Assembly (NCBI GenBank): GCA_037176725.1
Contig: JAZBRS010000023.1
Coordinates: 24,113,001 to 24,177,000 of the forward strand
Direction: 5' to 3'
DNA from: Posidonia oceanica
Lineage: Eukaryota > Streptophyta > Magnoliopsida > Alismatales > Posidoniaceae
DNA: 64,000 bases
The position numbers were made by a program, and so were the translations under genes. The notes beneath the pieces are model-generated. The model did not search any database. It had not been told where the DNA came from and worked only from the letters and a program-made list of their open reading frames with translations. This document shows, piece after piece, positions 1 through 12,065 of the stretch (position 1 is the first letter of the stretch; every line of letters begins with the position of its first letter).

Positions 1-1992
1 GCCATGCACAGTACTCCCAAGCAGTAGCCTTTGCTGCCAAAAACAAGCTATGTAGACTATGCAAAACAGGAAACCAAATATACAGAATTAAAGATGGCAT
101 ATCCAAGATTAAAACTATGCAATCACTTTGTAAAATGGAAATATGGGTAACGAGATACGATGGCCTAAAGTCCGACCGGTGGACTGTTAAAAATACAGTC
201 AAGTCGCCGGTGTGAACGGCGGCTCAACTGGTAGCCCAGGACTAAACTCCATGACCAAATCCCACACCCAAAGCCATGCAAGATTGAAAACTAAAGATGC
301 GAAGCTATAGAGAAATCAACCACGATTACAAGAAAACAAAAATCACTTAAAAGAGAGGCTTAGGTAACGAGATACACCAGCTCATAGTCCGGCTGGTGGA
401 TTGTCAAAGTTGCAGGTTAGTCGCCGGTGGAACCGGCGACACCTTTGCAATCAGGCAGTCCGAACAGCGGACTTTGGCGCCAAGTCTTGCACCACACGTG
501 ATGCAAAATGAGCAACCAAGTATATGACATTAAAGAGCATACATCCACAATCACAGACATACAAGAAACAAGCAAAATGGTGGGCTGGATCGCTCAGAGC
601 ATCGGCCCAAAGATCGGTCGATGACAGTTCAAAGTTGCAGGTCAGTCGCCACTTGTAGCGGTGGCTGATCGACAGTCCAATGAACGGACTTCAATAGCGA
701 ACTGCTCGCTCCAAGTGAAGCAGAAAAGGTCGGGGAGGATCAGAGAGCGTCGACGATGTTCCCACGAACCCAACCACACCTTCGGTGTGGAAAATGGCGG
801 CTTGGAGCGCTCCACCCACCTCCTCCTCCTTGCGCCGTTGGAGCTCATCGGAGGCTGGCCGTGCGAGCTGCCAACGACCCAATGAGTCAGCTAGGAAGCA
901 TTGCAACGATGACGGGGACGTGAGGGAAGCATCCGCGGGCTAAGAAAAGAGGCAAGTGCCTCTTTCCCGCCTCCACCGGCCGTTGGCCGGCGTTGCTGTG
1001 CGTAATCGGCCATTGGCATGGCCGAGAGCGCAAGGAGACAGCCGGATAGTTCGGCCGTGAAGGGAGGAGATCCGAGAACGTTCCCGGATGCTCAGGCATG
1101 CAAATGAGGTGAGGAGTCAACCTCTGTGGCTCGCTGGCGAAGACGAACGGCGTTGGGGAAGATGGCCAGCAATGGGTTCACGTGGCACAGTGAGGTGGGG
1201 GAGGCTTGAATTCTCACTGGAACGCACAAGGGAAGAAAGGGAATGCTCTGGAACGCTGGAATTCTCGCTGGGGATTCTCAATTATGGATGTGGTGGTCGA
1301 AACAGTGATGGGTGCAAGGTGGTTTTGTTCGCTGGCCCAGAGCTCAGTGGAGCAGGTGGTGGTAGTGAGGGTGGCTGAGAGTGGGTTTGGTGCTGGGTTC
1401 TGCAGGCAAGTAAGTGGCAATGGCAGGGAAAAACGGCGAAGTTGCGGTTGGTAGAGGTTGCAGGTGGTCGGTCAATGGCTTGGGAGAGAGCGGGAAGACC
1501 GCCGGTGGAGAGGAGACATGGTGGCAGGGAAGTAAGTGGCCGTTGGCATGCAGTGCGTGGAGGTAGTGCGATAGTAAGTGTGGGAGAGGACGTGATGGCA
1601 GGCTGCGTGGTAGAGAAGGTGACCGGCGGTGGTAGGCGGGAAGAAATTCAAGCGGTGGTCTGAGTTGCAGAAAATCGCCGGTCTCGCTGGCAACAAATCC
1701 AGTCGCCACTTAGAGTTGCGACAGGATCTAGTCGCCTCTGCGAGTGGCAACCAAGCATGCAACTGAGGGGACTGGGCATGTATAGTGAAATCCAGGCCCA
1801 TTTCCTTATCCTTGCCCCACCAATGGATTTTGGGCCTTGAAAAGGCTTGTGATATTGGGTTCTGGGTATTTGAAATGTTTTGGGTTGGTTTAGGGTTGGA
1901 AATGGGTTTGAAATTGGGTTTCATTATGCCACAAACTGAACAAATCACCGGAGATTCTCCAACAGCAAGTCTGTCAAAATGGGGTGTCTACA
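1..1992 (-). repeat. Element F 3' LTR, partial (short LTR type)
   Basis: The right end reads, on the minus strand, TGTAGACACCCC and is followed at once by the complement of a polypurine tract, as expected for the start of a 3' LTR. The 1480-1660 part resembles solo LTR E near 6,440-6,480 (the stretch with 'agaccgccggtgg' and 'gacatggtggcagg'). The left part carries hairpins at about 165-230, 385-455, 590-700 and 1665-1755, for example the perfect 9-bp stem 420-428/432-440 with a 3-nt loop. Short open frames here on both strands have no recognisable domains and I do not regard them as genes. Confidence 0.75.
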
Positions 1993-2057
1993 GATACCCC
2001 TCCCTGAGCGAGGTCAAGCGTAGCTAGACCGTGGCTTTGAGGTGACAAGACACCCCA
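1980..2057. repeat. Inverted repeat around the F polypurine tract
   Basis: TGGGGTGTC at 1980-1988, inside the LTR start, is the exact reverse complement of GACACCCCA at 2049-2057 in the internal region. The polypurine tract lies in the loop. The same arrangement exists in elements B and A. Confidence 0.7.
1993..2008 (-). other. Element F polypurine tract
   Basis: On the minus strand this reads CTCAGGGAGGGGTATC directly before the LTR start. It is the plus-strand primer site for reverse transcription and corresponds to the tracts of B (18379-18394) and A (49901-49914). Confidence 0.75.
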
Positions 2058-2309
2058 CTCGACACCGGTAGGAGTACAAATGCTATTGGCGAGAGTCACT
2101 TATTCGGTGGATATACCGAAAGTCGTGACTCGTTGCCGCAATGCAAAATGCAAATGCAGATGCGAATGCTGATGCAATGCATGCTGATGTAACTACCTAG
2201 CATGTGATGTTATGAATAAGGAAATGTGGGGTTGATGCAAAGGAATGCTAAAAGGGCTAGACAAGACTGACGTGCTTGCCGTTCGGATAGTTAGGACTAC
2301 CAGTCTGAG

Positions 2310-3486
2310 GGAGGCAAGAGATAGCTCATCCTTGCCCGAGGAAGCAAGCGAACGGCCAGAGCAGTGCAAAGAGGGGCAGAATTCTGAAAACGTGCGAGAG
2401 AAGAGGGGGGCATCTCCTCTTACCGAGCCGAAAAGCAAGCAAGCAAAAAGCGAGCAAGAAAAGGGCAACCTCTCCCCTCTCGAGAAAGAAAGCAAGAGAA
2501 AGGAGAGCATCGCCTCTCCTGTTGAGAAAGCGAAAGCAAGCGGGACTCCGTCCACCCGGAGCGAAGTCATGCAAAGGCTTGTCCTTGCACGAGGAAGCAA
2601 GTGGGCCTGACCTTGCACGAGGAAACAAGCAGGGGACTCCGTGCGAATGGAGCCGAGCAAAGGCTTGTCCTCGCATGAGGAAGCAAGCGGGCCTGACCTC
2701 GCACGAGGAAACAGGCAGCGGACTCCGTGCAGATGGAGCCGAGCAAAGGCTTGTTCTCACATGAGGAAGCAAACGGGCCTGACCTCGCACAAGGAAACAG
2801 GTAGGGGACTCCGTTCGCACTGAGCAAAGTCTCGCAAAGGCTTGTCCTCGCACGAGGAAGCAAGCGGGCATGATCCTTGCACGAGGAAACAGGCAGGGGA
2901 CTCCGTTCGCGCTAAGCGGAGTCGTGCAAAGGCTTGTCCTCGCACGAGGAAGCAAGCGGGCCTGACCTCGCACAAGGAAACAAGCAGGGGACTCCGTTCG
3001 CACTGAGCAGAGTGGCCAAAGGGCTTGTCCTCGGCCGAGGAAGCAAGCGGGCCTGACCTCGCACGAGGAAACAGGCAGGGGACTCCGTTCGCACTGAGCA
3101 GAGTCGCCAAAGCCTTGTCCTTGCACGAGGAAGCAAGCGGGCTTGACCTCGCACGAAGAAACAGGTAGGCCTGACCTTGCACAAGGAAACAGGCAGGGGA
3201 CTCCGTTCACACGGAGCCGGGGCGCGCAAAGGCTTGTCCTCGACCAAGGAAGCAAGCAGGCCTGATCCTCACACGAGGAAACAGGCAGGGGACTCTGTCC
3301 GCACGGAGCCACGCAAAGGCTTGTCCTCGCACGAGGAAGTAAGCGGGCCTAACCTCGTACGAGGAAACAGGCAGGGGACTCCGTCCGCACAGAGCCGCTT
3401 AAAGGCTTGTCCTCGCACGAGGAAGCAAGCGGGCCTGACCTAACATGAGGAAATAGGCTGGGGACTCCGTCCGCGTGAAGCGGAGT
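2310..3486 (-). repeat. F hairpin tandem array (units of about 86-95 bp)
   Basis: About ten units begin near 2577, 2663, 2749, 2836, 2931, 3023, 3114, 3231, 3317 and 3403. Each contains three imperfect palindromes: GCTTG-t-CCTCG/CGAGG-aag-CAAGC, CCTG..CTCG/CGAG..CAGG, and CTCCGT/ACGGAG-like. A looser copy leads in from 2310. The many long open frames on both strands come from the repetition and match no known domain. Solo LTR E begins at its right end. The equivalent array in B is at 18,780-20,605. From 2058 to 2309 I see only spacer sequence. Confidence 0.8.
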
Positions 3487-3491
3487 TGCGC

Positions 3492-6400
3492 TGTGAATGC
3501 GCCCTGATCCCGCAGTTCCGGACCGGAGGGGGGTCCAAACAGAGAAGAGGAACTTCATGGATAGCGACGCGAAGGAGGAAAGCAAAGATAAGACAAAAAT
3601 AGAGTCACCACCTAGTCTATTGTCGGGAAGACAAGGAAAACTGAGGAAAGCATAGAAAACATGCAGATGAATGCAATGCTATGCAAAATGTACAACTCAT
3701 GCCAAGGACGAGGGCGAAATAGTCATTGCTGGCCAGAAGAAAGGGTAATGACTCCTATTACGTACGGGGAAGGTGTTAGGCACCCCCGACACGCCCGAGG
3801 AATCGGTCTTTCTTGGCTGATCGCTCGCATTTGTAGGAATTTCGGCAATGATTGCCTTTAACTGTACGCCCAAGGGGCGGTAAGTGCTATGCCATGCTTT
3901 AATGCCTAGATGCCTGGATGCCATGCGTGGGAAATTAAACGTGCAGCCTATGTGCTCAGCAGCGCTACCTGTGTTCTGAACCGGGCGAACCCTGGTTTGT
4001 GAGAACTCCAGGCAGTAAGCATCACTGCCCTAATGCAAATGCAGGCGATAAAAGAAAACATCGATAAAACCACGCAATGCAAGTTCGACATGCAAAGGAG
4101 AAAGAAATCAAGGACGGAAAAGCCAGATAAAACCACACGATGCGAGCATAAAACAAGCAAAGGGGAGAGAAGACGGATTCGATAAACCAAGTAAGGACCA
4201 CACGATGCATGTGTATGCAAAGGGGAAAGAAAACCGACGTGGAAAACCACCAGAAAGCGGGCGGTGCAAGGCGCAAAATCGGGAAACAGAGGTCCGGCAG
4301 CATGCATGGGTGTCAAGGCATGTGTCAGAGGCAATAAAATGCGGGAAGTAGCAAGCGAAATGAAATCGGTGCTTTAAAACGATGTTCAGCCAATTGTAAG
4401 TGTTGGACGCAGCTATGACCTATGTCCAATGTTGGACGCAGGAACAGACAGCGTCCAACACTTAAAGAAGGAGAACCTACAGAAACCATGCAGTCTATAA
4501 AATCGTGCATTCTAGATGTATGAATGCGATGCAAATGCAATGAAGCAGTAGATGGCATGTATATCATGCAGAGCAATCAAAGTAAACAGCCAGAAGAAAG
4601 ATCTAATGGCATGGTACAAGCATGAACTGGCTTTACTCTCTACAGGGTGTTGGACGCTAGTGTACACAGCGTCCAACACTGGACGCTGGAGCACTCCGTG
4701 TCCAACAAGGTGCAGACAGAAGAATGGAGAAAGGCATACAAACTGATAGAAAAATCATAGAGGCATGCATTTGAGTTGCTGTAAACAAATTTAGACTAAG
4801 CATGCATAGATGGATCAAGTAAAAATCCAAAGAGGAAAGCATCTGCAAAGCATACAAGGAAAAAACATAACCAGAGTGTAGGACGCAAGCACCACCTACG
4901 TCCTATGTAGGACGTCAGCAGTACCTGCGTCCAACATGCTGGAAGGCCAAACCATGGAGAAACCTGCATAAAAACCTTGATAAAAACCAAGAAAGCTTGA
5001 CAACAGCTGCTGTGAGGGCTAAGGACAAATATGCAAGCATGGATCAAGCAAACACAAGTGGTATTGGCATCATGCAAGCATTTAAACAAGAGCAGCTGAG
5101 CAGAAACATAGGACGCAGAGTACATCTACGTCCAACATAGGACCCAGAGTGTACCTACGTCCAACACATGAAAGAGGAATAACAAGCTGTAAGCAAGAAC
5201 TAAGCTTAGAGACCACTTAAACATGCATGCAAGCTATAGAAAGCAGGCTAAACCAAGGCATGCAACGTAAATCAAGCAAGTATTCCATATAGAACATCTC
5301 AAGAGGCATGCATAAGGAAATAAGGGAACAAAAACCCATGTAAACCAACATGCAACTTGAAAAGAGACTTGCAAACTTAAACATAGTTGCCATGGAGGCC
5401 AAACACCACTACACAAACATGGAGCAAGTATGTAACTCAAAAGGAAGCAGCACTCATGCATGGCAGCAAGTGTAAACACACAGATCAATAGGACACTGGA
5501 CACACCAGCGTCCAACGTTGCAAGTAGTGTGCTCTAGCGTCCAACATAGGTAAACAACATAGTATCTGAAGCAAGAAACAAAGATCCAAATTAGGATCAA
5601 AACCTGATATCAAGCATACCATGGCATCTGCAAATATGATGGAAAGCATGGAAGGAAAACATACAGGGAGCGGCATCCAAACCATGGCAATATAGGAGCA
5701 AAAATAAAGCAAAATAAATAAAAGATCAGCAGGGTTGTTGGACGCTGCCTCAGGGCACGTCTAATGTTGGACGCACCAGCATGTGCGTCCAATAGGTCGG
5801 GAAGTTTCCCGGCCAAGATCAGTGGCCAAAGTGGCTAAAAATCCCAAACTAACTTATTAGGAAGCAAGACTGAGTGACAACGAGCATGTCCATGTGCTCG
5901 GTGCCAGAAATAGGTGGGTGGATTACTCCACCCACCTCCTCCTCCTCGCGGCCGGAAAGCCAAGGCGAGGGGGCGTGTGTGCTGTGCTAAGACATGTAAA
6001 AACTACCTAGCTACACTACCACATGCATGTATGAGCTAGAGGTGAAGAAAACCCACCTGGTCGCGGCCTGCAGATGTGTATTTGCACTCCTCACCAACGC
6101 TGCGGAAGGAGGTGACCAGCGAACTTCGACGAGCTTTCTGGACGAGAGGGAAGCTCGGGAGTGAAGGCTAAAGGCTTAGGGTTGGTCGTGGGAGATTGCT
6201 CAAGGTCTTGGAGGCACTGAATTCTCTCACGAATGGGTGTGGTCGGTTCTGGTCTTCGGGTGAAGTGTTGGGCTTAGCGATGTTTTTGTTGGGTTGCTCT
6301 GCACTGGTTAGAGGTAGGCAGGCCTTGGTAGGAGTCGTGGAGAGTGGGGAGGCCACGAGGGGTGTCAGGCGAGTAAGTGGGGTGTGCCCAGAGGTGGCCA

Positions 6401-6893
6401 AAGTCTCGGTGGCAGGCGGCGTTGTAGTGAGTGGCTGTGTGAGCAGGAAGACCGCCGGTGGGGGAGATGACATGGTGGCAGGCCGAGTTATTGGCCTTGG
6501 TGCGTAGTGGATGGGCGGGAGTGGGGAGTAAGTGGCCGAGGGGATGGTGAGTAAGTGGGGAAGGACGGCAGAGAGGACGGGCGGTGAGCTAGAGGTGGCG
6601 GAGGCGATTTACAGTCCTCGACTTGTTGGACGCTGGCACAAGGCGCGTCCAATGTAGGACGCTGCCCATGCTAGCGTCCAATGAGCCCAGGAGGTCAAAG
6701 GCTGTTTTTTTGGTTTTTTTGCCTTGGCTAAGTGTGGGCTAAGGCCTAGGTGGGCTTGGGTGAAGGTTTTGGGAGGTTTTGGGGTTTGGCGAGGTTTTAG
6801 GGTGGGTTTGAGAGAGAGAGAGCCATCCCAAGGTCCGAGCGAGCTTCCGAGAGGATCCACCATCTTCCCAGCAGTCAAAATGGGGTGTCTACA
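3492..6893 (-). mobile_element. Solo LTR E (short type, 3402 bp)
   Basis: It is bounded by TGTGAATG on the left and GTCTACA on the right, and flanked by a perfect 5-bp target duplication TGCGC (3487-3491 and 6894-6898). There is no polypurine tract or coding region, and F sequence resumes on both sides. It is therefore a solo LTR left by recombination between the two LTRs of a full element. It has the conserved 3' LTR module of all LTRs here: the PBS-like site near 3601 (mutated to TGGTGACTC in sense), the 'ggtgttaggcaccccc' block near 3770 and the 'gggcgaaccctgg' block near 3982. Short frames within have no recognisable domains. Confidence 0.9.
4401..6690. repeat. Seven dispersed paired-hairpin modules in solo LTR E
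   Basis: Modules lie near 4401, 4646, 4878, 5109, 5490, 5735 and 6626. Most contain two hairpins in series with stems of the type GTTGGACGC/GCGTCCAAC, for example 4431-4439/4451-4459 with an 11-nt loop. In the module at 4879-4905 the stem is TAGGACG/CGTCCTA, a compensatory change relative to the usual TTGGACG/CGTCCAA. Spacing is about 230-245 bp between most modules. The B LTR has seven matching modules. Confidence 0.8.
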
Positions 6894-6898
6894 TGCGC

Positions 6899-7464
6899 AA
6901 AGACCAACCGGTAAGTACACAGACTTACCAACCAAAAGAAAGAAAAGGAAAAAAGGGGGTGATACCATAGGGCAGCAAAAAAGATGCCCTTGGTATCAGG
7001 AATGATACCAAGGAACAGCCGAAGCGCCCTTGGAATCAGAAAAAATGGAGAATGCGGACAAAACTGACGTGTTTGCCAAACGAGTAGTTAGGGGTACTAG
7101 CCCGGATGAAGATCCGGTTGAGGGTGCTCAGTGGCCTTGCTTGATTTGACGGCGTGGGTTCGCAGAGATTTTGCCATCTAGATTGATTGCGGGGGCTCTC
7201 CTGTAGCTCCCTTGTGTTGAGAGTCCTGGTTGCTGCTCCTAACTCTCTGAAGTGCTCGATGTGTCTCCTGCAGCATCCTAGCAGCAAACCTGGCTGGAGG
7301 CCCAAGGCTTGACCGGCAAGAACATATATGCATAAGGCTAGGCATGCAACACAAATAGATGGCGCAAAACATCTTTGCATTAATTATGCTCTGGTTACAC
7401 GCCTATGGCAGGCCAAATAAGATACAGCATGACTCAAAAACTGAACAAGCAACTGTGCTATGCC
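6899..7464 (-). other. F 3' noncoding segment after the accessory gene
   Basis: F internal sequence resumes here after solo LTR E. It holds a perfect 10-bp hairpin, CCTTGGTATC/GATACCAAGG (6988-6997/7004-7013), conserved after the accessory gene in B and A. No gene is apparent. Confidence 0.65.
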
Positions 7465-8012
7465 CTAACTAGTTCGGGCCTTCTTTGATCTCCTGGAATT
7501 AGGGAATAGAAGGGTGCCAGGTGGGATCTCGTTGATGGGCCAGAGTCCCTGCACCTCAGCCACAACTCATCTCCGAGCTCAGCACGCTTCTCATCAGTTT
7601 CATCAAAGTATCCCAGGCAGAGCATGGACGTGAGCTCGTTGGAGCAGATGAATCTCTACTGGTAGCCCTCAGTAGAGAGTTCGGATAGTTGGCTCAGAAC
7701 TGCAATATGTCTGTCATGCCTTATGAAAATGGTTGGTCCCATAAGCTTAGAGAAGCCGCAGATCCGGTGTACTTCTTCTAGCGTGGGTGTCAGCTCTGTT
7801 CTGCTGAAGCAGAAGACGTGGTGCGCCGGTTTCCAGAATCTTGCAGTGGCGCACAGGAGATGTCGGCTTACTTCAACATCAGCTGCCCTCAGAAGTTTAG
7901 ATGGTATGCCCCACAAGCGCAGCTTCTCGCAGTCATCTTCGGTGAGCTTGCCAATCCACTCTCACAGGGTCTCGGAGCAATGCATCGGGGTCACCAGAGT
8001 GGGGAAACCCAT
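7465..8012 (-). pseudogene. F accessory gene remnant (DUF7745 / plant-mobile-domain-like), internally deleted
   Basis: The start codon at 8012 opens with MGFPTL, the same start as element A's intact copy. The N-terminal half is clearly homologous, including the run TELTPTLEEVHRICGFSK. There are at least two in-frame stops, one about codon 17 and one after STEGYQ. After the ELGDELWL motif the sequence jumps to the C-terminal end (GLWP..., then KKARTS and a stop at 7465-7467), so roughly 520 bp present in A is missing. The junction shares a short GTGGCT-like match, suggesting a microhomology deletion. It is not functional. It could be taken for a host gene fragment, but its position between F's spacer and 3' array matches the element layout. 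Confidence 0.8.
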
Positions 8013-8821
8013 TGCGCAAGAGGGAGAATGCAAGCCGCCGGTGCAGAATCTTCAAGTACCTATCACCAAAGGTTGTGGTCTATCAGATGATATAGGCATA
8101 TAACCACTGGCTGTCAGGGAAGCAGATTTCAAAGCTAGTAAGGCAGTTCAATTATGTTCAACAACTAGCATTCAAGACTAAACACATTCGAGCCCAGGGG
8201 TTTCGCCTGCATGGGGCGAAGCTGCACGAGAAAGAACAGGTGGGAGCCCTGGAGGAGTGTGATTCGAAGGAGGTTAACCTGTGCTTGGTAGAAGTACTAT
8301 CTCAGTGCTGAGCCAAGTCTTGCAGAGCAGAAAGAATAGAGGAAAAGGAATGATTGGTGCTGTGGATATATGCATGATTTATGATTGATGTGCGTTGTCC
8401 TTAGCATATGGAGTGCTTATCGCTTGCTGTAGAGGAAGAGAGTGGTCCCTGACTCACTGGACTCTACTTAGACTCCTAACTTGTTGGTGGCACTCTAGGA
8501 AAGGGTGATGATTTTGTGCTTAGGTGGTGGTGTAGTGAGGACAGGCTCCATGTCAAACTCTCAATGACCTACACTTACTCTTTTCATTCTCTTTATTTCT
8601 TTTGCTCCCACATGGGCATGCAGGTTTCCTCTATCCTTGGCTCGGAGGTAATGGGCACCTGGTTTGAGGTTGGAGAGCTGCTTGCTAGACAGGGATGGCT
8701 AGACCCTGTGAGATTTGTAGATTTCCCAGGTACGAACTTCGACTCCTCTCCAAGGTAAGCAGGAGGGAGGGGGTTACACTGCACATCTCTATCTCTAGGG
8801 CCGACTTCTGTCTTCGCCTTA
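8013..8821 (-). other. F spacer between pol and the accessory gene, truncated by element B
   Basis: No coding sequence is recognised. Several blocks match the spacers of A (43,900-44,800) and B (55,900-57,000): the 'ggccctagagata' block near 8795, the 'gtgtaggtc' and 'cctgtcctcac' block near 8535-8580, and a 3' splice-site-like pyrimidine run ending in AG at 8427 (sense: CTCTTCCTCTACAG). This conservation across diverged copies suggests a cis-acting role for the spacer RNA or DNA. Confidence 0.6.
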
Positions 8822-10856
8822 TGTAGTAATCCTGAATTCTGATCGTCCATGCACGATGCCAAAAGCTCGCATGCACCGATCGAAATAGGCTCACTATATG
8901 TGGTAGGATCCGAGGGAAGAAACTCGACACGGAAACGCTGGCAAAAGAAGAAAAAAGAGAAGATAAGACAAATCGGAGTCGCCACTAGGTCTATTGAATT
9001 GGGAGACAGGGAAAACCAAGGGTAAAGCATGAAAAGACAAGCAAAACCGGATGCAAAGAGGGGGCAAAGGGATGCAATGCGATGCGATGCTAATGCTATG
9101 CTATGTTATGCTATGACTCGAGCCTAGGATGAGGGAAAGGTTGATGCGGGCCAAGAGAAAGGGAAAGGACTCCTGTTACATACGGGGAAGGTGTTAGGCA
9201 CCCTCGATACGTCCGAGAGTCAGTCTTTCTTAGGCAATCTCGCGCGCTAATGCAGGGAAGTGCTAGCCTAATGCCTAAATGCAAGGAATGCCTATCTGCT
9301 ATGCATGGGAAATAAATGTGCTATCTATGTGCTCAGCAGTGCTGCTAGTGTTCCGAACTGGGCGAACCCTGGTTCGTGAGAACTCCTAGGCAGCAAGCAT
9401 CATAGCCTTAATGCAGATGCAGGCGATAAAAACAAAACTGCAGGAAAAACTAGGCAATGCAAACGACATGCGAGATATAAACCAAAGCAAGTGTGGAAAA
9501 CGGTGCGAAAGCGTGGAAAACGAGGCAAAAGTGCGGAAAAAGATGCAAAGGCGTGGAAAACTATGTAGGGGCGCGGAAAACGATGTAGGGGCACAAAAAC
9601 AATGCAAAGGCACGAAAAACGATGCAGGGGCGTGGAAAACAATGCAAAGACGCGGAAAATGATGCAGGGGCACGAAAAACAAAGCAAAGCGAGGTGCAAA
9701 GCCAAAACTGGGGTTAGGCAGCATGCATGGCAGTTGTAGTACGCATTAGGAGCAATAAAACACGGAAAACGGTGGACGAAATCAAGTCAGCATTTTAAAA
9801 ATCAAATCTAACCAACTACAAGCGTTGGACGCTGGCAACTGCGGCGTCCAACATTGGACGCTGCCATTGCTGGCGTCCAACACCTACTGGAGGCAGACAA
9901 CATGCAACTTTTGAAAAAAGAATGCATTCTAGCTATATGGATGCAATGCAGATGCAGAAATGCAGCTAAATGAGTGCATGACATGCAGGGCTAACAGGGC
10001 AGAAGAACAGAAGCAGATTCAGAGCAGAGGGGCAAGCTAAGATCAAGAATCAAAGCAAGCAGGGTGTTGGATGCCTGTGGGCATGGCGTCCAACGTTAGA
10101 CACCAGAGAGACAGGCGTCCAACACAGGTCAGAGGAAAACAGGACAAATAAGCATACAGATGATAACTAAAAATCAGGAACATGCATTTGGGCTACTGGG
10201 GATAAGCATAGACTAAGCATGCAAGCATGGATCACACAGAAAATCGAAAAAAACTCACCATCTACAACATGTGCCAAGCATAAAGCTCAACCAGAGCGTT
10301 GGACGCGAGCTGAAGCAACGTCCAATGTTGGACGCCTAGAACAGCAGCGTACAACACCCTGGGAGGCACAAACACACAAGAACTTGCATAAAAAAAAGCA
10401 TATGATCTAAGAAAGCTATGGAACAATTGCAATGGAAGCTAAACATGCATGCAAACACAGGAATCATGTAAACAAAATAGATCAGAGCATCATGCAAGCT
10501 AAAAAACAAGACAGAGGAGCAGGGTCGTTAGATGTTGGAGACAGCAGCGTCCAACGTTGGACGTTGAAGCCCCCGGCGTCCAACACCTGTAGCATGCAAA
10601 CTCACCTGCACTGAGGGGGAGCTTAGCTCTAAACCCCACTAACATGCATGCAAACTACTAAAGACATACCAGAGCAAAAGGAAACATTCATAGCAAGCAT
10701 ATAGTCCATGAGAAGTAAGAAAGGAAGAACATGCATGGAAATAAAGGATAAAAATTCAAGGAAAAAGCATGCAACTTAAGAGGATATTTGCAAACCTAAG
10801 CATGATTGCCATAGGGGCCAGGCATCTCTAAGCATACACAGATCATGCATAGATAT
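8822..10856 (-). repeat. Element B 3' LTR, distal part (left of solo LTR D)
   Basis: It begins TGTAGTAATCC and contains the conserved terminal module: a PBS-like TGGCGACTCCG in sense orientation near 8975, the 'ggtgttaggcaccc' block near 9190 and the 'gggcgaaccctgg' block near 9360. Four hairpin modules follow near 9824, 10063, 10296 and 10526, for example GTTGGACGC 9824-9832 with GCGTCCAAC 9844-9852. Together with 16876-18378 the LTR is about 3.54 kb. No gene is apparent. Confidence 0.85.
9824..10583. repeat. Hairpin modules 1-4 of the B LTR
   Basis: There are four paired hairpins about 230-240 bp apart, with the TTGGACGC/GCGTCCAA stems seen in solo LTR E. Three more modules lie beyond solo LTR D near 16,923, 17,163 and 18,067; the last is a triple hairpin. 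Confidence 0.75.
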
Positions 10857-11519
10857 TATAGTAATCCCAATCAGAATCAGGTTCACTATTAGCGGCTATG
10901 TCCATGGAGGAAGGCTCAACTCGAAAACACATAAAACAGAGGAGAAAAGATAAGGAAAGAAGAAGATAAGACAATTCAGAGTCGCCACCGTGTCTATTAT
11001 ATCGGGAGACAAGGAAAATCAGGGAAATGCGTGAATAAACACGCAAAACCAAGCAAAGGATGCAATGCAAAGGAAAACAAATGCAAATGAATGCAAATGA
11101 TATGACTCATGCCTAGGATAAGGGCAATATGGTCATTACGGGCCAAAAGACTGGGCAAGGACTCCTGTTATGTGCGGGGAAGGTGTTAGGCACCCCTGAC
11201 ACGCCCGAGGATCGGTCTTTCTAGGCTTACGCTCGCATACGCAGGGAAATGCAGATTTGAATGCCTAAGTGCTAATGAATGCCTAATTAGATGCTCAAAG
11301 GTATGCTCTAAGTGATGAAATGTGAAGCAAGTAATTAAACATGTAATCTAAGCGCTCAGCATCGCTGTCTGTGTTCCGAACCGGGCGAACCCTGGTCTGT
11401 GAGAACTCCAGGCAGTAAGCATCACTGCCCTATATGCAAATGCAGGCGAAAAAGCAAAACAGCGATAAAACCAAGCAATGCGGGCGACATGCAAGAGGAA
11501 ACAGTGCAAAATACGCAAA

Positions 11520-12065
11520 CGATGCGAGAAACGAAGTTAGTACGCAAAACGATGTAAAAACAAAGCAGGCACGTAAAACGGTGCGAGAAACAAAGCATGC
11601 AGGCAAAATGGTGCCAAAAGCGAGGCGAGCACGCAAAACGGTGCGAGAAAACAAGATCGGCACACAAAACGATGCAAGAAACAAAATAAAAACAGGTGCG
11701 GGTGTGCAAAACGATGCGAAAACAGATGCTGGCACACAAAACGGTGCGAAAACAGATGCAAGCGCGCAAAACGATGCGAAAATAGATGCTGGCACGCAAA
11801 ACGGTGCGAAAACGGGCAAAAATAGATGCGGGCGCGCAAAACGATGCGAAAACAGATGCTGGCATGCAAAACGGTGCGAGAACAGGCAAAAATAGATGCG
11901 AGCGCGCAAAACAATGCGAAAACAGATGCTGGCACGCAAAACGGTGCAAAAACTGATGTGGGCGCGCAAAACGATGCGAAAACAGATGCTGGCACGCAAA
12001 ATGGTGCGAAAATGGGCAAAAACAGATGTGGGCGCACAAAACGATGCGAAAACAGGCAAAGGGGA
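11520..12065. repeat. Expanded minisatellite in solo LTR D (units about 25-33 bp)
   Basis: About twenty units alternate around 'gcacgcaaaacggtgcgaaaac' and 'agatgcgggcgcgc'. Solo LTR C has only about six related units (22,800-22,980) and A's LTRs about four (32,820-32,930). The expansion explains much of D's extra length. Open frames of up to 295 codons over it on both strands are products of the repetition. Confidence 0.8.

Larger units (their letters stand above)
1..8821 (-). mobile_element. Element F: oldest Tat/Ogre-like retrotransposon, 3' portion only
   Basis: This minus-strand element is seen only from its 3' end: part of the 3' LTR (to 1992), polypurine tract, hairpin array, accessory-gene remnant and part of the pol-accessory spacer. 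Its LTR runs off the left edge. Solo LTR E sits inside it (3492-6893). At 8821 it is cut by the LTR terminus of element B. The break is visible because F's spacer up to 8821 matches B's own spacer near 56,755-56,822 on the same strand and then stops. Gag and pol of F would lie beyond the right edge. It is the oldest layer, since both E and B interrupt it. Confidence 0.8.

Noticed and set aside
2326..3312. A 328-codon minus-strand frame
   Set aside because: It covers the F hairpin array; repetition explains the length.
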